From Arthrobacter pascens (GTDB lineage Bacteria; Actinomycetota; Actinomycetes; Actinomycetales; Micrococcaceae), in assembly GCF_017052465.1 (NCBI RefSeq), contig NZ_JAFHKT010000145.1, positions 1-64,000 of the forward strand: a stretch of DNA of 64,000 bases, in the 5' to 3' direction. The translations under genes and the position numbers were made by a program. This document shows positions 36,185-44,771 of the stretch, one piece after another (the first letter of the stretch is position 1; each line of letters starts with the position of its first letter). Below the pieces are notes generated by a model. The model worked only from the letters and a program-made list of their open reading frames with translations, was not told the DNA's origin and did not search any database.

Positions 36185-38345
36185 TCAACAGCCCTTCGAG
36201 GCCGCAGTGAAGTGAGCGGCGTGGATCAGTTCCGGGAGTTCCCAGCTGCTGATGACCTGCGGGCTCTGCTGCTTCGCCCAGGCCCGCAGGCGCTGCTTGA
36301 CCGGTTCTGTTGCTTGGTCCACGATGTCCTCCATCGCCGAGAACAGGTTCTGGAATGGTTCGGCAATGACGCGGGGCATCGGCTGAATAACGGACACGTC
36401 GTCCTGGATCGTTGGGTCTGGGCAGCCGCCACTCTAGGTTTCTCCCGGGGTACGTATTGCAGACTCTAAGCCTGCGACGGCGCGCCCGCTGCACCAAGCC
36501 GCGCGCGGCAGGCCTGCGGAGCCGGGATGGCCCGGGCAGCCGGCTGGTCGCAGGCAGGACCCGCTCCAGAGTGTCGGCGATGGCGCCATGCGCGGCGAAG
36601 ACCAACCTCAACGTCCGGGCCGGACGGACCGCCAGCCAGACGAGCAGCACGTTCAGGACGGAGAACAGCACCATGGTCAGCAGGCCGAACGGGCCTTCGG
36701 GCCACGGCGGCGCCGCGCCCGGCAGCCCGGCCATGAACCTGGCGATGCCGGCCACCCCTGCCGCGAAAAGCCCTGCCACGCCGATCAGTGCGGTGGCCAG
36801 CCACGGCAGGAGCGGCACCAACGGCACGGCGGCCGTCCCCAGGATCGTGACCGGGGCAACGAGCGGGGCCGCCAGCACGTTGGCGAGCAGGGAATACGTG
36901 GCGAACTGCGGCTGCAGCACCACGATGACGGGACCGCACATCAGCTGGGCGGACAACGGCACGGCCGCCCCGGCTGCCATCCAGCGCGGGATGGCACGCG
37001 GAATCCACGCCACGATCTGCCTGCCCAGCACGATGATGCCGAGGGTGGCCAGGACGGACAGCAAGAATCCAAAACTCGTGCCGAGCCCCGGATCGAGGAG
37101 CAGAAGTCCAATGACGGCCAGGCACAGGAAGCTCAGTCCACGGCCCGCCCTTCCGCCGGCAAGGGACGCCAGGGCGATCGCACCCATCAGCGAGGCCCGC
37201 AGGACGCTGGCATCCGGCCCAACCATCAGCACGAAGAGCCCCAGGCCCGCCAGGGCCAAGGCAGCCGCGGGAAGCCGTCCGAGCCGCAGGCTGCGCGCCG
37301 CCAGCAGCAGGGCTCCAAGGATGAGGCTGCAGTTGGCACCACTGACCGCGGTCAGGTGGGTGAGGCCCACGGTCTGCATGGCTATCTCCAATTGTTCATC
37401 CAGACCGCTGGTGTCGCCGGCCACCATGCCGGGCAGCAGCCCCCTGGCATCGGCGTCCAGCCAGCCCGCGGCGGACGAGAACTGCCGTCCCAGCGAAGCC
37501 GGCCCCGAGGTCAAGGCGCTGGCTTGCTCGAGCGCTATGGGAGCCGCGGACGCAGCCAGGATGCCGGCCTCCACCTGGCCGGGTGCGGGAGGACGGAGGT
37601 TCCCGGCGGCACGAACCCGCTGTCCCTGAACCACGTGCTGCCAGTCCGCGCCGCCCAGGATCACCACCGGGGCCTCGGCCCGGAGCAGCCGGCCCCCTGT
37701 GCTCAACGATGTGATGGTTGCTTCCACTGCCCAGCGTGATGACAGGTCGGAGCCGCCCTGCGATGTCAGGGCGCGCGGGGCACCAGCGATTTCAACCTCT
37801 GCCAGGCACGGCGCGCGGGCCGCGATGGCCGCTGCCACAGGTCCGTCATGCTTCTGCGCCGACGATACGGCCGAGTGCGCCGCGGCGGCAGCGGCCAGCA
37901 GCATCGCGGCCGCCATGGTGAGCAGGAAGCTTCGGCCGGCACGCCCGTCTGGCCTGTGCCGGCGCAGCACGATGACCACCAGGCAGGCCGCGCCCGCGGC
38001 GATGGCGCAGCACAATCCAAGGAGCCATGCGGGACTGATCCAGGGTCCGGCGCCCGCGGCAGCCCACACGAGGAGTGCAGGCGGAATCAAGCGCAGGTCC
38101 ACCCGCCGCCGTTTCCCCTCAGCCAGAGAGTCAGCCCGTTCCTCGGGAAAGAGCCTGCTCCGGATCAGCTCGCGGCTACGGTGCAGGGGCACGGATATAG
38201 GGCGGCCCGCCGTTGCCGTCCCGCCTGGCGCCGAAGCCGCTGCCGGCGGAGCCGTGCTGGTCCGGTTTTGCCCGGCCGTGTCGCTGACGGCAGCCTCGAC
38301 ATAGCGGTGCCATGTGCTGGTTCGCCGTGACTGGCCGCGTTCCAT
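36153..38345 (-). CDS. comEC: ComEC/Rec2 competence membrane channel with an altered C-terminus
   Basis: Inner-membrane protein that brings single-stranded DNA into the cell during transformation. It is 730 residues as read. It has an N-terminal membrane part and a DUF4131-like domain (150-300), then the competence domain with many helices and the signature HLTAVSGANCSLILG near residue 335, LRASLMGAIAL, and PLVPLLPWLATALIG. It has no beta-lactamase-like domain at the end. From about residue 580 it lies in the 210-bp direct repeat, and from about 650 it is in the island, so the last 80 residues are foreign. The left repeat copy keeps the probable ancestral end (TGA at 31260). It begins 2 bp after comEA. 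Confidence 0.85.
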   Translation of the reverse strand: MERGQSRRTSTWHRYVEAAVSDTAGQNRTSTAPPAAASAPGGTATAGRPISVPLHRSRELIRSRLFPEERADSLAEGKRRRVDLRLIPPALLVWAAAGAGPWISPAWLLGLCCAIAAGAACLVVIVLRRHRPDGRAGRSFLLTMAAAMLLAAAAAAHSAVSSAQKHDGPVAAAIAARAPCLAEVEIAGAPRALTSQGGSDLSSRWAVEATITSLSTGGRLLRAEAPVVILGGADWQHVVQGQRVRAAGNLRPPAPGQVEAGILAASAAPIALEQASALTSGPASLGRQFSSAAGWLDADARGLLPGMVAGDTSGLDEQLEIAMQTVGLTHLTAVSGANCSLILGALLLAARSLRLGRLPAAALALAGLGLFVLMVGPDASVLRASLMGAIALASLAGGRAGRGLSFLCLAVIGLLLLDPGLGTSFGFLLSVLATLGIIVLGRQIVAWIPRAIPRWMAAGAAVPLSAQLMCGPVIVVLQPQFATYSLLANVLAAPLVAPVTILGTAAVPLVPLLPWLATALIGVAGLFAAGVAGIARFMAGLPGAAPPWPEGPFGLLTMVLFSVLNVLLVWLAVRPARTLRLVFAAHGAIADTLERVLPATSRLPGPSRLRRPAARGLVQRARRRRLRVCNTYPGRNLEWRLPRPNDPGRRVRYSADAPRHCRTIPEPVLGDGGHRGPSNRTGQAAPAGLGEAAEPAGHQQLGTPGTDPRRSLHCGLEGLLNEPRLGGGQS
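36185..36397 (-). pseudogene. Orphan 3' gene fragment at the right island junction
   Basis: A 70-codon frame with natural-looking helical sequence (FQNLFSAMEDIVDQATEPVK, WELPELIHAAHFTAASKGC) that begins exactly at the island/repeat junction. It is probably the C-terminal end of an island gene whose front part was lost in the recombination. Its apparent GTG start at the junction has no ribosome site. The family is not recognised. Confidence 0.45.
36226..36432 (-). pseudogene. Stump of holA (first 12 codons) fused to island sequence
   Basis: MAAAQTQRSRTT is identical to the start of the intact holA; it keeps the same GGGAGG-type ribosome site and -10 box. After codon 12 it enters the island and reads 56 out-of-family codons to a stop. 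A duplication by-product of the insertion; any product would be junk. Confidence 0.85.
36397..36606. repeat. Right copy of the 210-bp comEC/holA direct repeat
   Basis: Direct repeat of 31291-31500 at an exact offset of 5106 bp. It contains the comEC 3' part in frame, the holA -10 box (36453-36458), ribosome site and first 12 holA codons, then breaks into island DNA. Confidence 0.9.
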
Positions 38346-38346
38346 C

Positions 38347-39462
38347 TCAGACCGTCACGAGCGGAAGCAGGGCTTCCAGCATCTTGGGTCCCACTCCGTC
38401 CACGGCGTCGAGCTCATCGGCCGTCTTGAACGGCCCCTGCTCGGTTCGCCAGTCAATGATGCGCTGGGCCAGGACCGGCCCCACGCGCGGCAAGCTGCCC
38501 AGCTCCTCGAGGGAAGCAGTGTTCAGATTGATTTTGCCGGTACTCCCGGATTCGCCGGACCCGCCGCCTGCACCCCCGGCCCCGCCTTCGACCCCGGCCC
38601 CCGGCGCCGCTGCAGGCCCTCCACCAGCAGGCGCCCCCTGCTGCACCGCCTCCGGCTGCCCCGGCTCACCGTGGCGGGGTATGTAGATTTTTTGGCCGTC
38701 CTCCAGCACGGCTGCGAGGTTGAGCCGGTTGAGGTCCGCGGCGGCAGTTCCGCCGCCGGCGGCTGCGATGGCGTCGTGGACGCGGCTCCCCTTGGGGACT
38801 TTGACTACCCCGGCTTTCTTGACCGCTCCGGCGACGTGAACGACCACCGTCCCCGCGGACATGCCCGGGCCCGCAGCCTCGCCCACAGCCGGACCGCCGT
38901 CACCGCCGCCCTCCCCCGGCGCACCGCTTTCCGCCTGCCCGCCTGCCGCCTGCCCGCCTTCCGGGTGCACCGCGCCGGCACCGGAAACCTTGGCTGTTTG
39001 GCTGACGGTAGCCAAAGGCATAACCTCCGGAGCAGCAGCCGCAACCCGCCACCAGAACCATCCGCCCGCCACGAGCGAAATTACGCCGAGCAGGACGGCT
39101 GCCCGAAGTCCGAGACGCCACCTGACGCGCTCTGCCACCGTGGCCCGGGGCGCCGCTGCTCCGTCACCGGCCGGGTGTCCGTTTCCGTAGGTGAATCCCC
39201 CGCCGTCGCCGAGTTGCAGCAGGCCCTCCGGCTCTGCGCCTGCAGCCACCGCACCAGTAGACACCGTGCCGGCGGCCCCTGCGCCGGTCCCGCTCCCCTG
39301 CGGCGGACCCAGCCGCGCTGCCAGCCGGGTGGCAGGTTGGCGGCTGGCGGCAGGATCCTTGTGCTCAGGGCCGGGGACCGCGGACTTGCGAGGCCCCAAA
39401 CGCCTGCCTGCGCCGGGGCGTGACGCAGCGCTGGCTGCAGGTCCAGCGGTCCGGCGTGACAT
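38347..39462 (-). CDS. comEA: ComEA-like DNA-binding competence protein
   Basis: Membrane-anchored DNA receptor for transformation, 371 residues. A long Arg/Ala/Gly-rich cytoplasmic N-terminus is followed by a membrane helix (LRAAVLLGVISLVAGGWFWW near residue 120). An SLBB domain (VVVHVAGAVKKAGVVKVPKGSRV) follows, then a Gly/Ala/Pro spacer near 270-310 and the C-terminal helix-hairpin-helix pair (INLNTASLEELGSLPRVGPVLAQRI, ADELDAVDGVGPKMLEALLPLV). The ATG start has only a weak ribosome site, but a TACGGT hexamer (39470-39475) lies seven bases upstream, fitting a leaderless message. It is directly upstream of comEC. Confidence 0.93.
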   Translation of the reverse strand: MSRRTAGPAASAASRPGAGRRLGPRKSAVPGPEHKDPAASRQPATRLAARLGPPQGSGTGAGAAGTVSTGAVAAGAEPEGLLQLGDGGGFTYGNGHPAGDGAAAPRATVAERVRWRLGLRAAVLLGVISLVAGGWFWWRVAAAAPEVMPLATVSQTAKVSGAGAVHPEGGQAAGGQAESGAPGEGGGDGGPAVGEAAGPGMSAGTVVVHVAGAVKKAGVVKVPKGSRVHDAIAAAGGGTAAADLNRLNLAAVLEDGQKIYIPRHGEPGQPEAVQQGAPAGGGPAAAPGAGVEGGAGGAGGGSGESGSTGKINLNTASLEELGSLPRVGPVLAQRIIDWRTEQGPFKTADELDAVDGVGPKMLEALLPLVTV

Positions 39463-39528
39463 ACGCACCACCGTAGGAGATGCAGTTTCCTGCCCGACAG
39501 GCCCGGACCGCCGTATGTGGATAGAGCG

Positions 39529-40632
39529 TCAGCGGTCTTTCCCGGGATCCGCCTGGACCGGCTGACCTGCCTGACCTGCCTGGCGTGGTTGACCAGCCGG
39601 AGGGGGCGGAGAAGGCTCATCGGCGGCCGGTCCTTGACTGAGGGCACTGGCGCCGCAGACGGTGCTTTCGCTGACGATCACGGCAAGGACCCCCAGCCCA
39701 GCGTGGGCCGCGAGCACCGCCGGCAGGGAGCTGATCTGTGCAGGCGGGGTGTCCGGCAGCGCCACGGCAAGGCGCGAGGCCAGGAGTTCGGCTTCCGACT
39801 GGTTCCCGAAGTGGTGAATGGCCAGCCGGGCCTCCCCATGCGGCCTCTCCGCGGCGTCGGCCACCACGAGCTCCTCCAGGCGGGCAACGGCCTTCGCAGC
39901 GGAACGGATCTTTTCCAGCGGGACGATCTTGCCGCCGTCGACCGCGAGGATTGGTTTGATGGCCAACATGGTTCCCAGAAGGGAAGCGGCCGCCCCGATC
40001 CGTCCACCCCGCCGCAGCTGTTCCAGGCTCGGGACGTAGAAGTAGACCTTGGTCTTGGCGAGGCGCTCCTCGGCGAACCGCCGCACTTCCGCGGCACTGC
40101 GCCCATCGGCTGCCGCCACGACAGCGCTTTGCACGGCCAGCCCCTGGGCCATGCCGACGGTCCGGGTGTCCAGCACCTCGACAGGAATGCCCACGCGTGC
40201 GGATGCGATCCGGGCGGAGTCTGCGGTGCCGGAGAGGTCGCCGGAGATGTGGATGGACACGACGGCCTCGTAGCCGTGCCGGGCGGCCGCCAGGTATGCC
40301 TGCTCAAACTGCCCGGGAGAGGGCCTGGAGGTCTTGACCGGCGTGGCCGCTGCGAGGGCAACCGCGATGGTCTCGGCGATGTCGTCTTCGCCCTCACCGT
40401 AAATTTCATTGCCCACCATAACCGGCATGGGCACCACTGCGAGCCGCCCGTCGAGGGAGAAGCCCCTCACCCAGTCAGCGGGAAGCGCGGCGGCGGAGTC
40501 CGTCACCACGGCGGTGCGTACGACGACGGCCGGTTCCGCCGCGGACGGAACCCGCCCGGGAACGGTGGCTTGGCGCAGGCGGGCCAGGTGGTCCTTCAAC
40601 CACAGCCAGGCGCCGGGCTCACGGTCAATCAC
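39529..40632 (-). CDS. DegV family fatty-acid-binding protein
   Basis: Cytoplasmic lipid-binding protein; DegV proteins (FakB type) bind a fatty acid and present it to the FakA kinase. It is 367 residues. An N-terminal extension of about 35 residues precedes VRTAVVTDSAAALP. Further motifs are VKTSRPSPGQFEQAY, SIHISGDLSGTADSARIA, VLDTRTVGMAQG, and FYVPSLEQLRRGGRIGAAASLLG (family signature), ending with a Pro/Gln-rich tail. It lies between leuS and comEA on the same strand. No fakA is seen in the window. Confidence 0.92.
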   Translation of the reverse strand: MIDREPGAWLWLKDHLARLRQATVPGRVPSAAEPAVVVRTAVVTDSAAALPADWVRGFSLDGRLAVVPMPVMVGNEIYGEGEDDIAETIAVALAAATPVKTSRPSPGQFEQAYLAAARHGYEAVVSIHISGDLSGTADSARIASARVGIPVEVLDTRTVGMAQGLAVQSAVVAAADGRSAAEVRRFAEERLAKTKVYFYVPSLEQLRRGGRIGAAASLLGTMLAIKPILAVDGGKIVPLEKIRSAAKAVARLEELVVADAAERPHGEARLAIHHFGNQSEAELLASRLAVALPDTPPAQISSLPAVLAAHAGLGVLAVIVSESTVCGASALSQGPAADEPSPPPPAGQPRQAGQAGQPVQADPGKDR

Positions 40633-40703
40633 GGCACCTCCTGCGGTTCTGGCCGGCCGCCGGAATACCGGCGGCCGGAGTCCTGCTAGCGAGTTGGGCC
40701 CGG

Positions 40704-43259
40704 CTAGGCCGGGACGATGTTCACCAGTTTAGGTGCACGCACAATGACCGTCCGGATGCCGCGGCCGTCGAGGGCCCGCTGGACGTTTTCTGAAGCCAGC
40801 GCCAGTTCGCGCAACTCATCCTCGGAGATCGCTGGCGAAACCTCCAGCCGGTCCCGGACCTTGCCCTGGACCTGGACCACGGCCGTGATGGTGTCCTGCA
40901 CCAGCAGGGCCTCATCGTGGGCGGGCCAGCCGGCGTTGGCAACCGAGGCCGGGTGCCCCAAGACGTTCCACATGTCCTCGGCGGTGTACGGAGCGAACAG
41001 GCTCAGAATCACGGCCACCGCTTCGGCAGCCTCCCGGACCGCGGGGTCCGCACCGCCGGCCCCGGAGGCTGCATCTATGGTTTTGCGCGTCGCGTTCACC
41101 AGTTCCATCAGCTTGGCCACCACAACGTTGAACTTGTTGTTGTCCAGGAGTTCCGCGGCGTCCGCGATGGTGCGGTGCGTCACTGACCGCAGGGCACGGT
41201 CGCCGGTGGTGACGTCCACGCCGGGCGCGCTGGTCACGTCCTGTCCGAGCCGCCAGGCACGGGCCAGGAACTTTGCAGATCCGGACGGCGAGACGTCCGC
41301 CCAGTCGACGTCGTCCTCTGGCGGGGAGGCGAAGATCATGGTGAGGCGGACCGCATCCACACCGAACTTGTCCAGCTGCTCGCCGAGGTCCACTCCGTTC
41401 CCCAGGGACTTGCTCATGGCCTTGCCGCCGTTCAGCACTTGCCCCTGGTTCAGCAGCGCACTGAAGGGCTCGTCGGCCGCGAGGAGCCCCATGTCATGGA
41501 TGACCTTGGTGAAGAACCGGGCGTAGAGCAGGTGCAGGATGGCGTGCTCGACGCCGCCGACATACTGGCCCACCGGCATCCACTCGTTGATCTTTGCGGG
41601 ATCGAACGGACCGTCAGTGTAGTGCGGGGAGACGAAGCGCAGGAAGTACCAGGAGGAGTCCACGAAAGTGTCCATGGTGTCCGTGTCGCGCTGGGCGGCG
41701 CGTCCGCAGTTCGGGCATTCGACGTTGACCCATTCGGCGGCCGCGGCCAGCGGGGAGGTGCCTCGCGGGGACAGCGCCTCGCCACGCAGGTCCTCGGGAA
41801 GCGTGACCGGCAGCTGGTCGTCGGGTACCGGCACTTCGCCGCACTCGGCACAGTGAATGATGGGGATCGGGGTGCCCCAGAAGCGCTGGCGGCTCAGGAG
41901 CCAGTCACGCAGCCGGAAGTTCACGAACTTCTCTCCGGTGCCCTGCTCTTCCAGAATGCTGATGGCGGCTGGGATGGCCTCTGCCTTGGGCTTGCCGTCC
42001 AGCGGGCCGGAGTTGATCAGCGTCCCCTCCCCGGCCGTTGCCTTGCCGGAGACGCCGGGGTCATCCTCGCCGGTGTCCAGCACCGCCCGCACGGGCAGGC
42101 CGAACTCCTTGGCGAAGTCGAGGTCGCGCTGGTCGTGCGCGGGAACGGCCATGATGGCGCCCGTGCCGTAGTCGGCCAGGACGTAGTCCGCGGCCCAGAC
42201 GGGCAGCCTTTCACCGTTCAGCGGGTTGATGGCGTAGCGGCCGGTGAACACGCCGGTCTTTTCGCGCTCGGTGGACTGGCGTTCGATGTCCGAGAGGGCC
42301 TTGACCTTCTCGCGGTAGGCCATGAGCGCGTCATGGTGTTCGGGGGTGACCAGATCCAGGGCCAGGTGCGCATCCGCGGCCACCACGAAGAAGGTGGCAC
42401 CGTACAGCGTGTCCGGGCGCGTGGTGAAGACGGTGACTTCCCGCTCGGCACGTCCGTCTGTGGCCTCGATCACGAAGCGTACATGCGCGCCCTCGGAACG
42501 GCCGATCCAGTTTCGCTGCATGGCCAGTACCCGCTCGGGCCAGTGCCCCTGAAGCTCGGACATGTCATCCAGCAGCCGGTCCGCGTACTCGGTGATCTTG
42601 AAATACCACTGGTTCAGCGATTTCTTGGTCACGGCCGTGCCACAGCGTTCGCAGGCACCGTTGACCACCTGTTCGTTGGCCAGCACGGTCAGGTCCTTCG
42701 GGCACCAGTTGACCGGCGAGTCCTTGCGGTAGGCGAGGCCGCGCTCATAGAAACGCTTGAACAGCCACTGGGTCCAGCGGTAGTACTCGGGATCCGACGT
42801 GTGCAGGCGGCGGGACCAGTCAGCCGAGATGGCATAGCGCTTGAACGACGCTGCCTGCGTATCGATGTTGGCGTAAGTCCACTCGCTCGGGTGCGCGTTG
42901 CGCTTGATCGCCGCGTTCTCGGCGGGAAGGCCGAAGGAGTCCCAGCCGATCGGATGCAGGACATCGTAGCCCTGCTGGCGCAGATACCGCGCCACGACGT
43001 CGCCCATGGCAAAGGCCTCGGCGTGGCCCATGTGAAGGTCGCCTGAGGGGTAGGGGAACATGTCCAGGACGTAGCGGCGCTCACGGGAGCCGTCGTCGGC
43101 GGGGGTGAAAACCTTCAGGTCCTCCCACACTTGCGGCCACCGGGCCTCCATGGCCGCGAAGCTGTAGACACGCTCCTCGGGGGCTTCCGCTCCACCTGCT
43201 GTTGTTCCGGTCTCGGTCTCCGGCTGAACGCTCACTGCTGCCCTCTTCTGTTCTGTCAT
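40704..43259 (-). CDS. leuS: Leucyl-tRNA synthetase
   Basis: Charges tRNA-Leu with leucine; class I synthetase, 851 residues. The HIGH-type motif is [14 protein letters not shown] near residue 73, the CP1 editing domain lies about 230-440 ([13 protein letters not shown]-type [23 protein letters not shown]), and the KMSKS-type motif is [14 protein letters not shown] near 620. A C-terminal anticodon-binding domain follows. It is preceded by a leucine-rich leader peptide and an intrinsic terminator, so transcription is very probably controlled by attenuation in response to charged tRNA-Leu. Confidence 0.97.
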   Translation of the reverse strand: MTEQKRAAVSVQPETETGTTAGGAEAPEERVYSFAAMEARWPQVWEDLKVFTPADDGSRERRYVLDMFPYPSGDLHMGHAEAFAMGDVVARYLRQQGYDVLHPIGWDSFGLPAENAAIKRNAHPSEWTYANIDTQAASFKRYAISADWSRRLHTSDPEYYRWTQWLFKRFYERGLAYRKDSPVNWCPKDLTVLANEQVVNGACERCGTAVTKKSLNQWYFKITEYADRLLDDMSELQGHWPERVLAMQRNWIGRSEGAHVRFVIEATDGRAEREVTVFTTRPDTLYGATFFVVAADAHLALDLVTPEHHDALMAYREKVKALSDIERQSTEREKTGVFTGRYAINPLNGERLPVWAADYVLADYGTGAIMAVPAHDQRDLDFAKEFGLPVRAVLDTGEDDPGVSGKATAGEGTLINSGPLDGKPKAEAIPAAISILEEQGTGEKFVNFRLRDWLLSRQRFWGTPIPIIHCAECGEVPVPDDQLPVTLPEDLRGEALSPRGTSPLAAAAEWVNVECPNCGRAAQRDTDTMDTFVDSSWYFLRFVSPHYTDGPFDPAKINEWMPVGQYVGGVEHAILHLLYARFFTKVIHDMGLLAADEPFSALLNQGQVLNGGKAMSKSLGNGVDLGEQLDKFGVDAVRLTMIFASPPEDDVDWADVSPSGSAKFLARAWRLGQDVTSAPGVDVTTGDRALRSVTHRTIADAAELLDNNKFNVVVAKLMELVNATRKTIDAASGAGGADPAVREAAEAVAVILSLFAPYTAEDMWNVLGHPASVANAGWPAHDEALLVQDTITAVVQVQGKVRDRLEVSPAISEDELRELALASENVQRALDGRGIRTVIVRAPKLVNIVPA

Positions 43260-43319
43260 GACGTCTGTCTGTCACAACGGTCTGATCCACTGCCGCCTGC
43301 CGGGGATGAGCCCCGGACA

Positions 43320-43346
43320 CACAAAAGCCCCTCGACATGGAGGGGC
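43320..43346 (-). terminator. leuS attenuator terminator
   Basis: On the leuS strand: GCCCCTC, loop CATGTC, GAGGGGC, then TTTTGTG. A classic intrinsic terminator 61 bp before the leuS start and 39 bp after the leader peptide stop. An alternative pairing of GCCGCCCGGTA (next to the leader stop) with TACCGAGCGGC (just before the terminator) is possible and could act as the opposing fold. Confidence 0.8.
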
Positions 43347-43384
43347 GGCCGCTCGGTAGTCCGTAGTTCCGGGATACCGGGCGG

Positions 43385-43411
43385 CTAGCTAAGCAGGAGG
43401 ATCGCACGCAT
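43385..43411 (-). CDS. leuS leader peptide (three consecutive Leu codons)
   Basis: ATG CGT GCG ATC CTC CTG CTT AGC TAG: MRAILLLS. It lies on the leuS strand, 126 bp before the leuS start and immediately upstream of a terminator hairpin. Three different leucine codons in a row in an eight-codon frame is the standard design of an amino-acid attenuator. A TAGAGT -10 box sits six bases before the ATG, so the leader is probably translated from a leaderless RNA. Confidence 0.8.
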   Translation of the reverse strand: MRAILLLS

Positions 43412-43417
43412 AGACCT

Positions 43418-43423
43418 ACTCTA
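43418..43423 (-). promoter_or_regulatory. -10 element of the leuS leader transcript
   Basis: TAGAGT on the minus strand, six bases before the leader peptide ATG. The start site would fall on or near that ATG. No clear -35 is seen. Confidence 0.5.
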
Positions 43424-43774
43424 GCGTCTCCGCGGGATTCGTGCTGAAACAGTCGCGTCCGGACGCGTTCCCCAGATGGCGTTGCGGGCAACGGAAAAGC
43501 CATTGCCAAACCGCGGAAGCGGGTCCACCATTTCAACAAAGCGTATGGGGGTATGGCGAAGGTCTCGGCTTGAGGAGCCTGCAGTGGACCGTTTGCCCGT
43601 TTCCCGAACGAATCATCCCGCAGAATTCTGCCGCGCCCTGGGCCGCCCGCATGTCTTTGGGCCTGCCCTCTTGGGGTCCGCCGTCGTTGACGCCGCTGCC
43701 CACACCGCCGCCCATCCCGCCTGAGTTCCCGCTCTAAACCGCACCAAAATCCCCCATGGAGAAAGGCAACCGAG
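43424..43774. other. 351-bp region between leuS leader and secreted protein
   Basis: No convincing gene: plus-strand frames at 43441-43737 and 43476-43724 are Pro/Arg-rich with no ribosome sites. It must hold the upstream part of the leuS promoter and the promoter of the secreted-protein gene. Confidence 0.4.
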
Positions 43775-44689
43775 ATGTTCCAGCACAAGAGACGCCTCAC
43801 TGCAGTAGGTTCAGTGCTCATGCTGTTTCTGGCCACATTCACGTCAACGTCCGGGGCCGCGGCGGCCGCGAAGGCAGCCGCGCCGGAGTTCTGCGGGCCA
43901 GGGTCCGCCATCAGGTTTGACCGCTCCGTTTTCCCCAAGAAACCGAAAATCGACAACGATTGGTTCCCACTCAAGCCGGGCATGCAGTACACGACCACCG
44001 GCACGGTTAAGACCGCCACCGAAACCACGGTGCGGACGGTTGTGCACACCGTGACAGGCCTCACCAAGGTCGTGGACGGCGTGAAGACTCTCGTGATGTG
44101 GGACAGGGACTACAGCGACGGCGAGCTCGTGGAGTCCGAACTTGCCTTCTTCGCCCAGACCAGGAAGGGCGACGTGTGGCTCTTCGGGGAGTATCCGGAA
44201 GAGTTCGAAAACGGCAAGTTTGTGGGCGCGCCCAGCACGTTCATCCACGGGCTCGACAAGGCGCAGGCGGGAATTGCCATGAAGGCCAAGCCCCGGATCA
44301 ATGCTCCCCACTATGTCCAGGCCTACGCTCCGGAAGTGGATTTCCTGGATTGCGGTGATGTCCTGAAGAAGCACCAGCAGGTCCGGGTGCCCACCGGCCA
44401 CTACAAAGATGTGCTGGTCATTGACGAATACAATCCGCTCGAGCCGGCCAGCGCTGGCCACCAGCGGAAGTTCTACTCGGAAGGCATAGGGCTGGTTAGG
44501 GTGACGGCCGTGGGCGGTGTGGAACGGGAAACCATGGACCTCGTCAAGATCAAGAAGCTCAGCGACGACAAGCTGCGGGAGATCAACCGGCAGGCGCTCA
44601 AGATTGACAAGCATGGGTACACGGTCAGCAAGAATGTGTACGCAAAGACGCCGCGCGCCGAGGTCTCGACGCCGGAGGATGACGACTGA
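43775..44689 (+). CDS. Secreted protein of unknown function
   Basis: A 304-residue protein with a clear Sec signal peptide (RRLTAVGSVLMLFLATFTSTSGAAAAA, cleavage near residue 33). The mature part is mostly beta-like (YTTTGTVKTATETTVRTVVH, LVMWDRDYSDGELVESELAFFAQT, VWLFGEYPEEFENG), with two cysteines (EFCGPG and LDCGDV) that could form a disulfide, and a helical, charged C-terminus. An AGAAAGGCAACCGAG ribosome site lies upstream of the ATG. I do not recognise the family with certainty. It is convergent with glpK across a strong hairpin. Confidence 0.8.
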   Translation: MFQHKRRLTAVGSVLMLFLATFTSTSGAAAAAKAAAPEFCGPGSAIRFDRSVFPKKPKIDNDWFPLKPGMQYTTTGTVKTATETTVRTVVHTVTGLTKVVDGVKTLVMWDRDYSDGELVESELAFFAQTRKGDVWLFGEYPEEFENGKFVGAPSTFIHGLDKAQAGIAMKAKPRINAPHYVQAYAPEVDFLDCGDVLKKHQQVRVPTGHYKDVLVIDEYNPLEPASAGHQRKFYSEGIGLVRVTAVGGVERETMDLVKIKKLSDDKLREINRQALKIDKHGYTVSKNVYAKTPRAEVSTPEDDD

Positions 44690-44700
44690 GTGACGGCAAC

Positions 44701-44735
44701 GGCCCCGGACCCGTGGCTTCCACGGATCCGGGGCC
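44701..44735. terminator. Two-part hairpin between the secreted protein and glpK
   Basis: GGCCCCGGA pairs with TCCGGGGCC, and inside it CCGTGG pairs with CCACGG around a CTT loop. It lies between convergent genes. Confidence 0.75.
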
Positions 44736-44771
44736 GCCCGGGGCCAGGCCCGGAACTACCTCACGGCAGCG

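Larger units (their letters stand above)
31501..36396. other. 4.9-kb accessory island between the comEC/holA repeats
   Basis: The DNA between the two direct repeats. It interrupts the usual comEA-comEC-holA order, and its genes are sparse (five to seven small ORFs with gaps of 120-750 bp). It carries two pyridoxamine-oxidase-fold proteins, two universal stress proteins and a DUF1801 protein. No integrase, transposase, terminal inverted repeats or tRNA was found. The flanking repeat is what a single crossover with an incoming circle carrying a diverged comEC/holA segment would leave. Confidence 0.75.

Noticed and set aside
31501..36396. The island as a transposon or prophage
   Set aside because: No transposase, integrase, terminal inverted repeats or phage genes; the flanking repeat is chromosomal gene sequence, which fits homologous integration instead.
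43260..43440. T-box riboswitch in front of leuS
   Set aside because: No T-box core sequence or specifier-loop layout; a short Leu-codon leader frame followed by a terminator explains the region better.
43441..43737. 98-codon plus-strand frame upstream of the secreted protein
   Set aside because: No ribosome site; Pro/Arg-rich translation without natural features.
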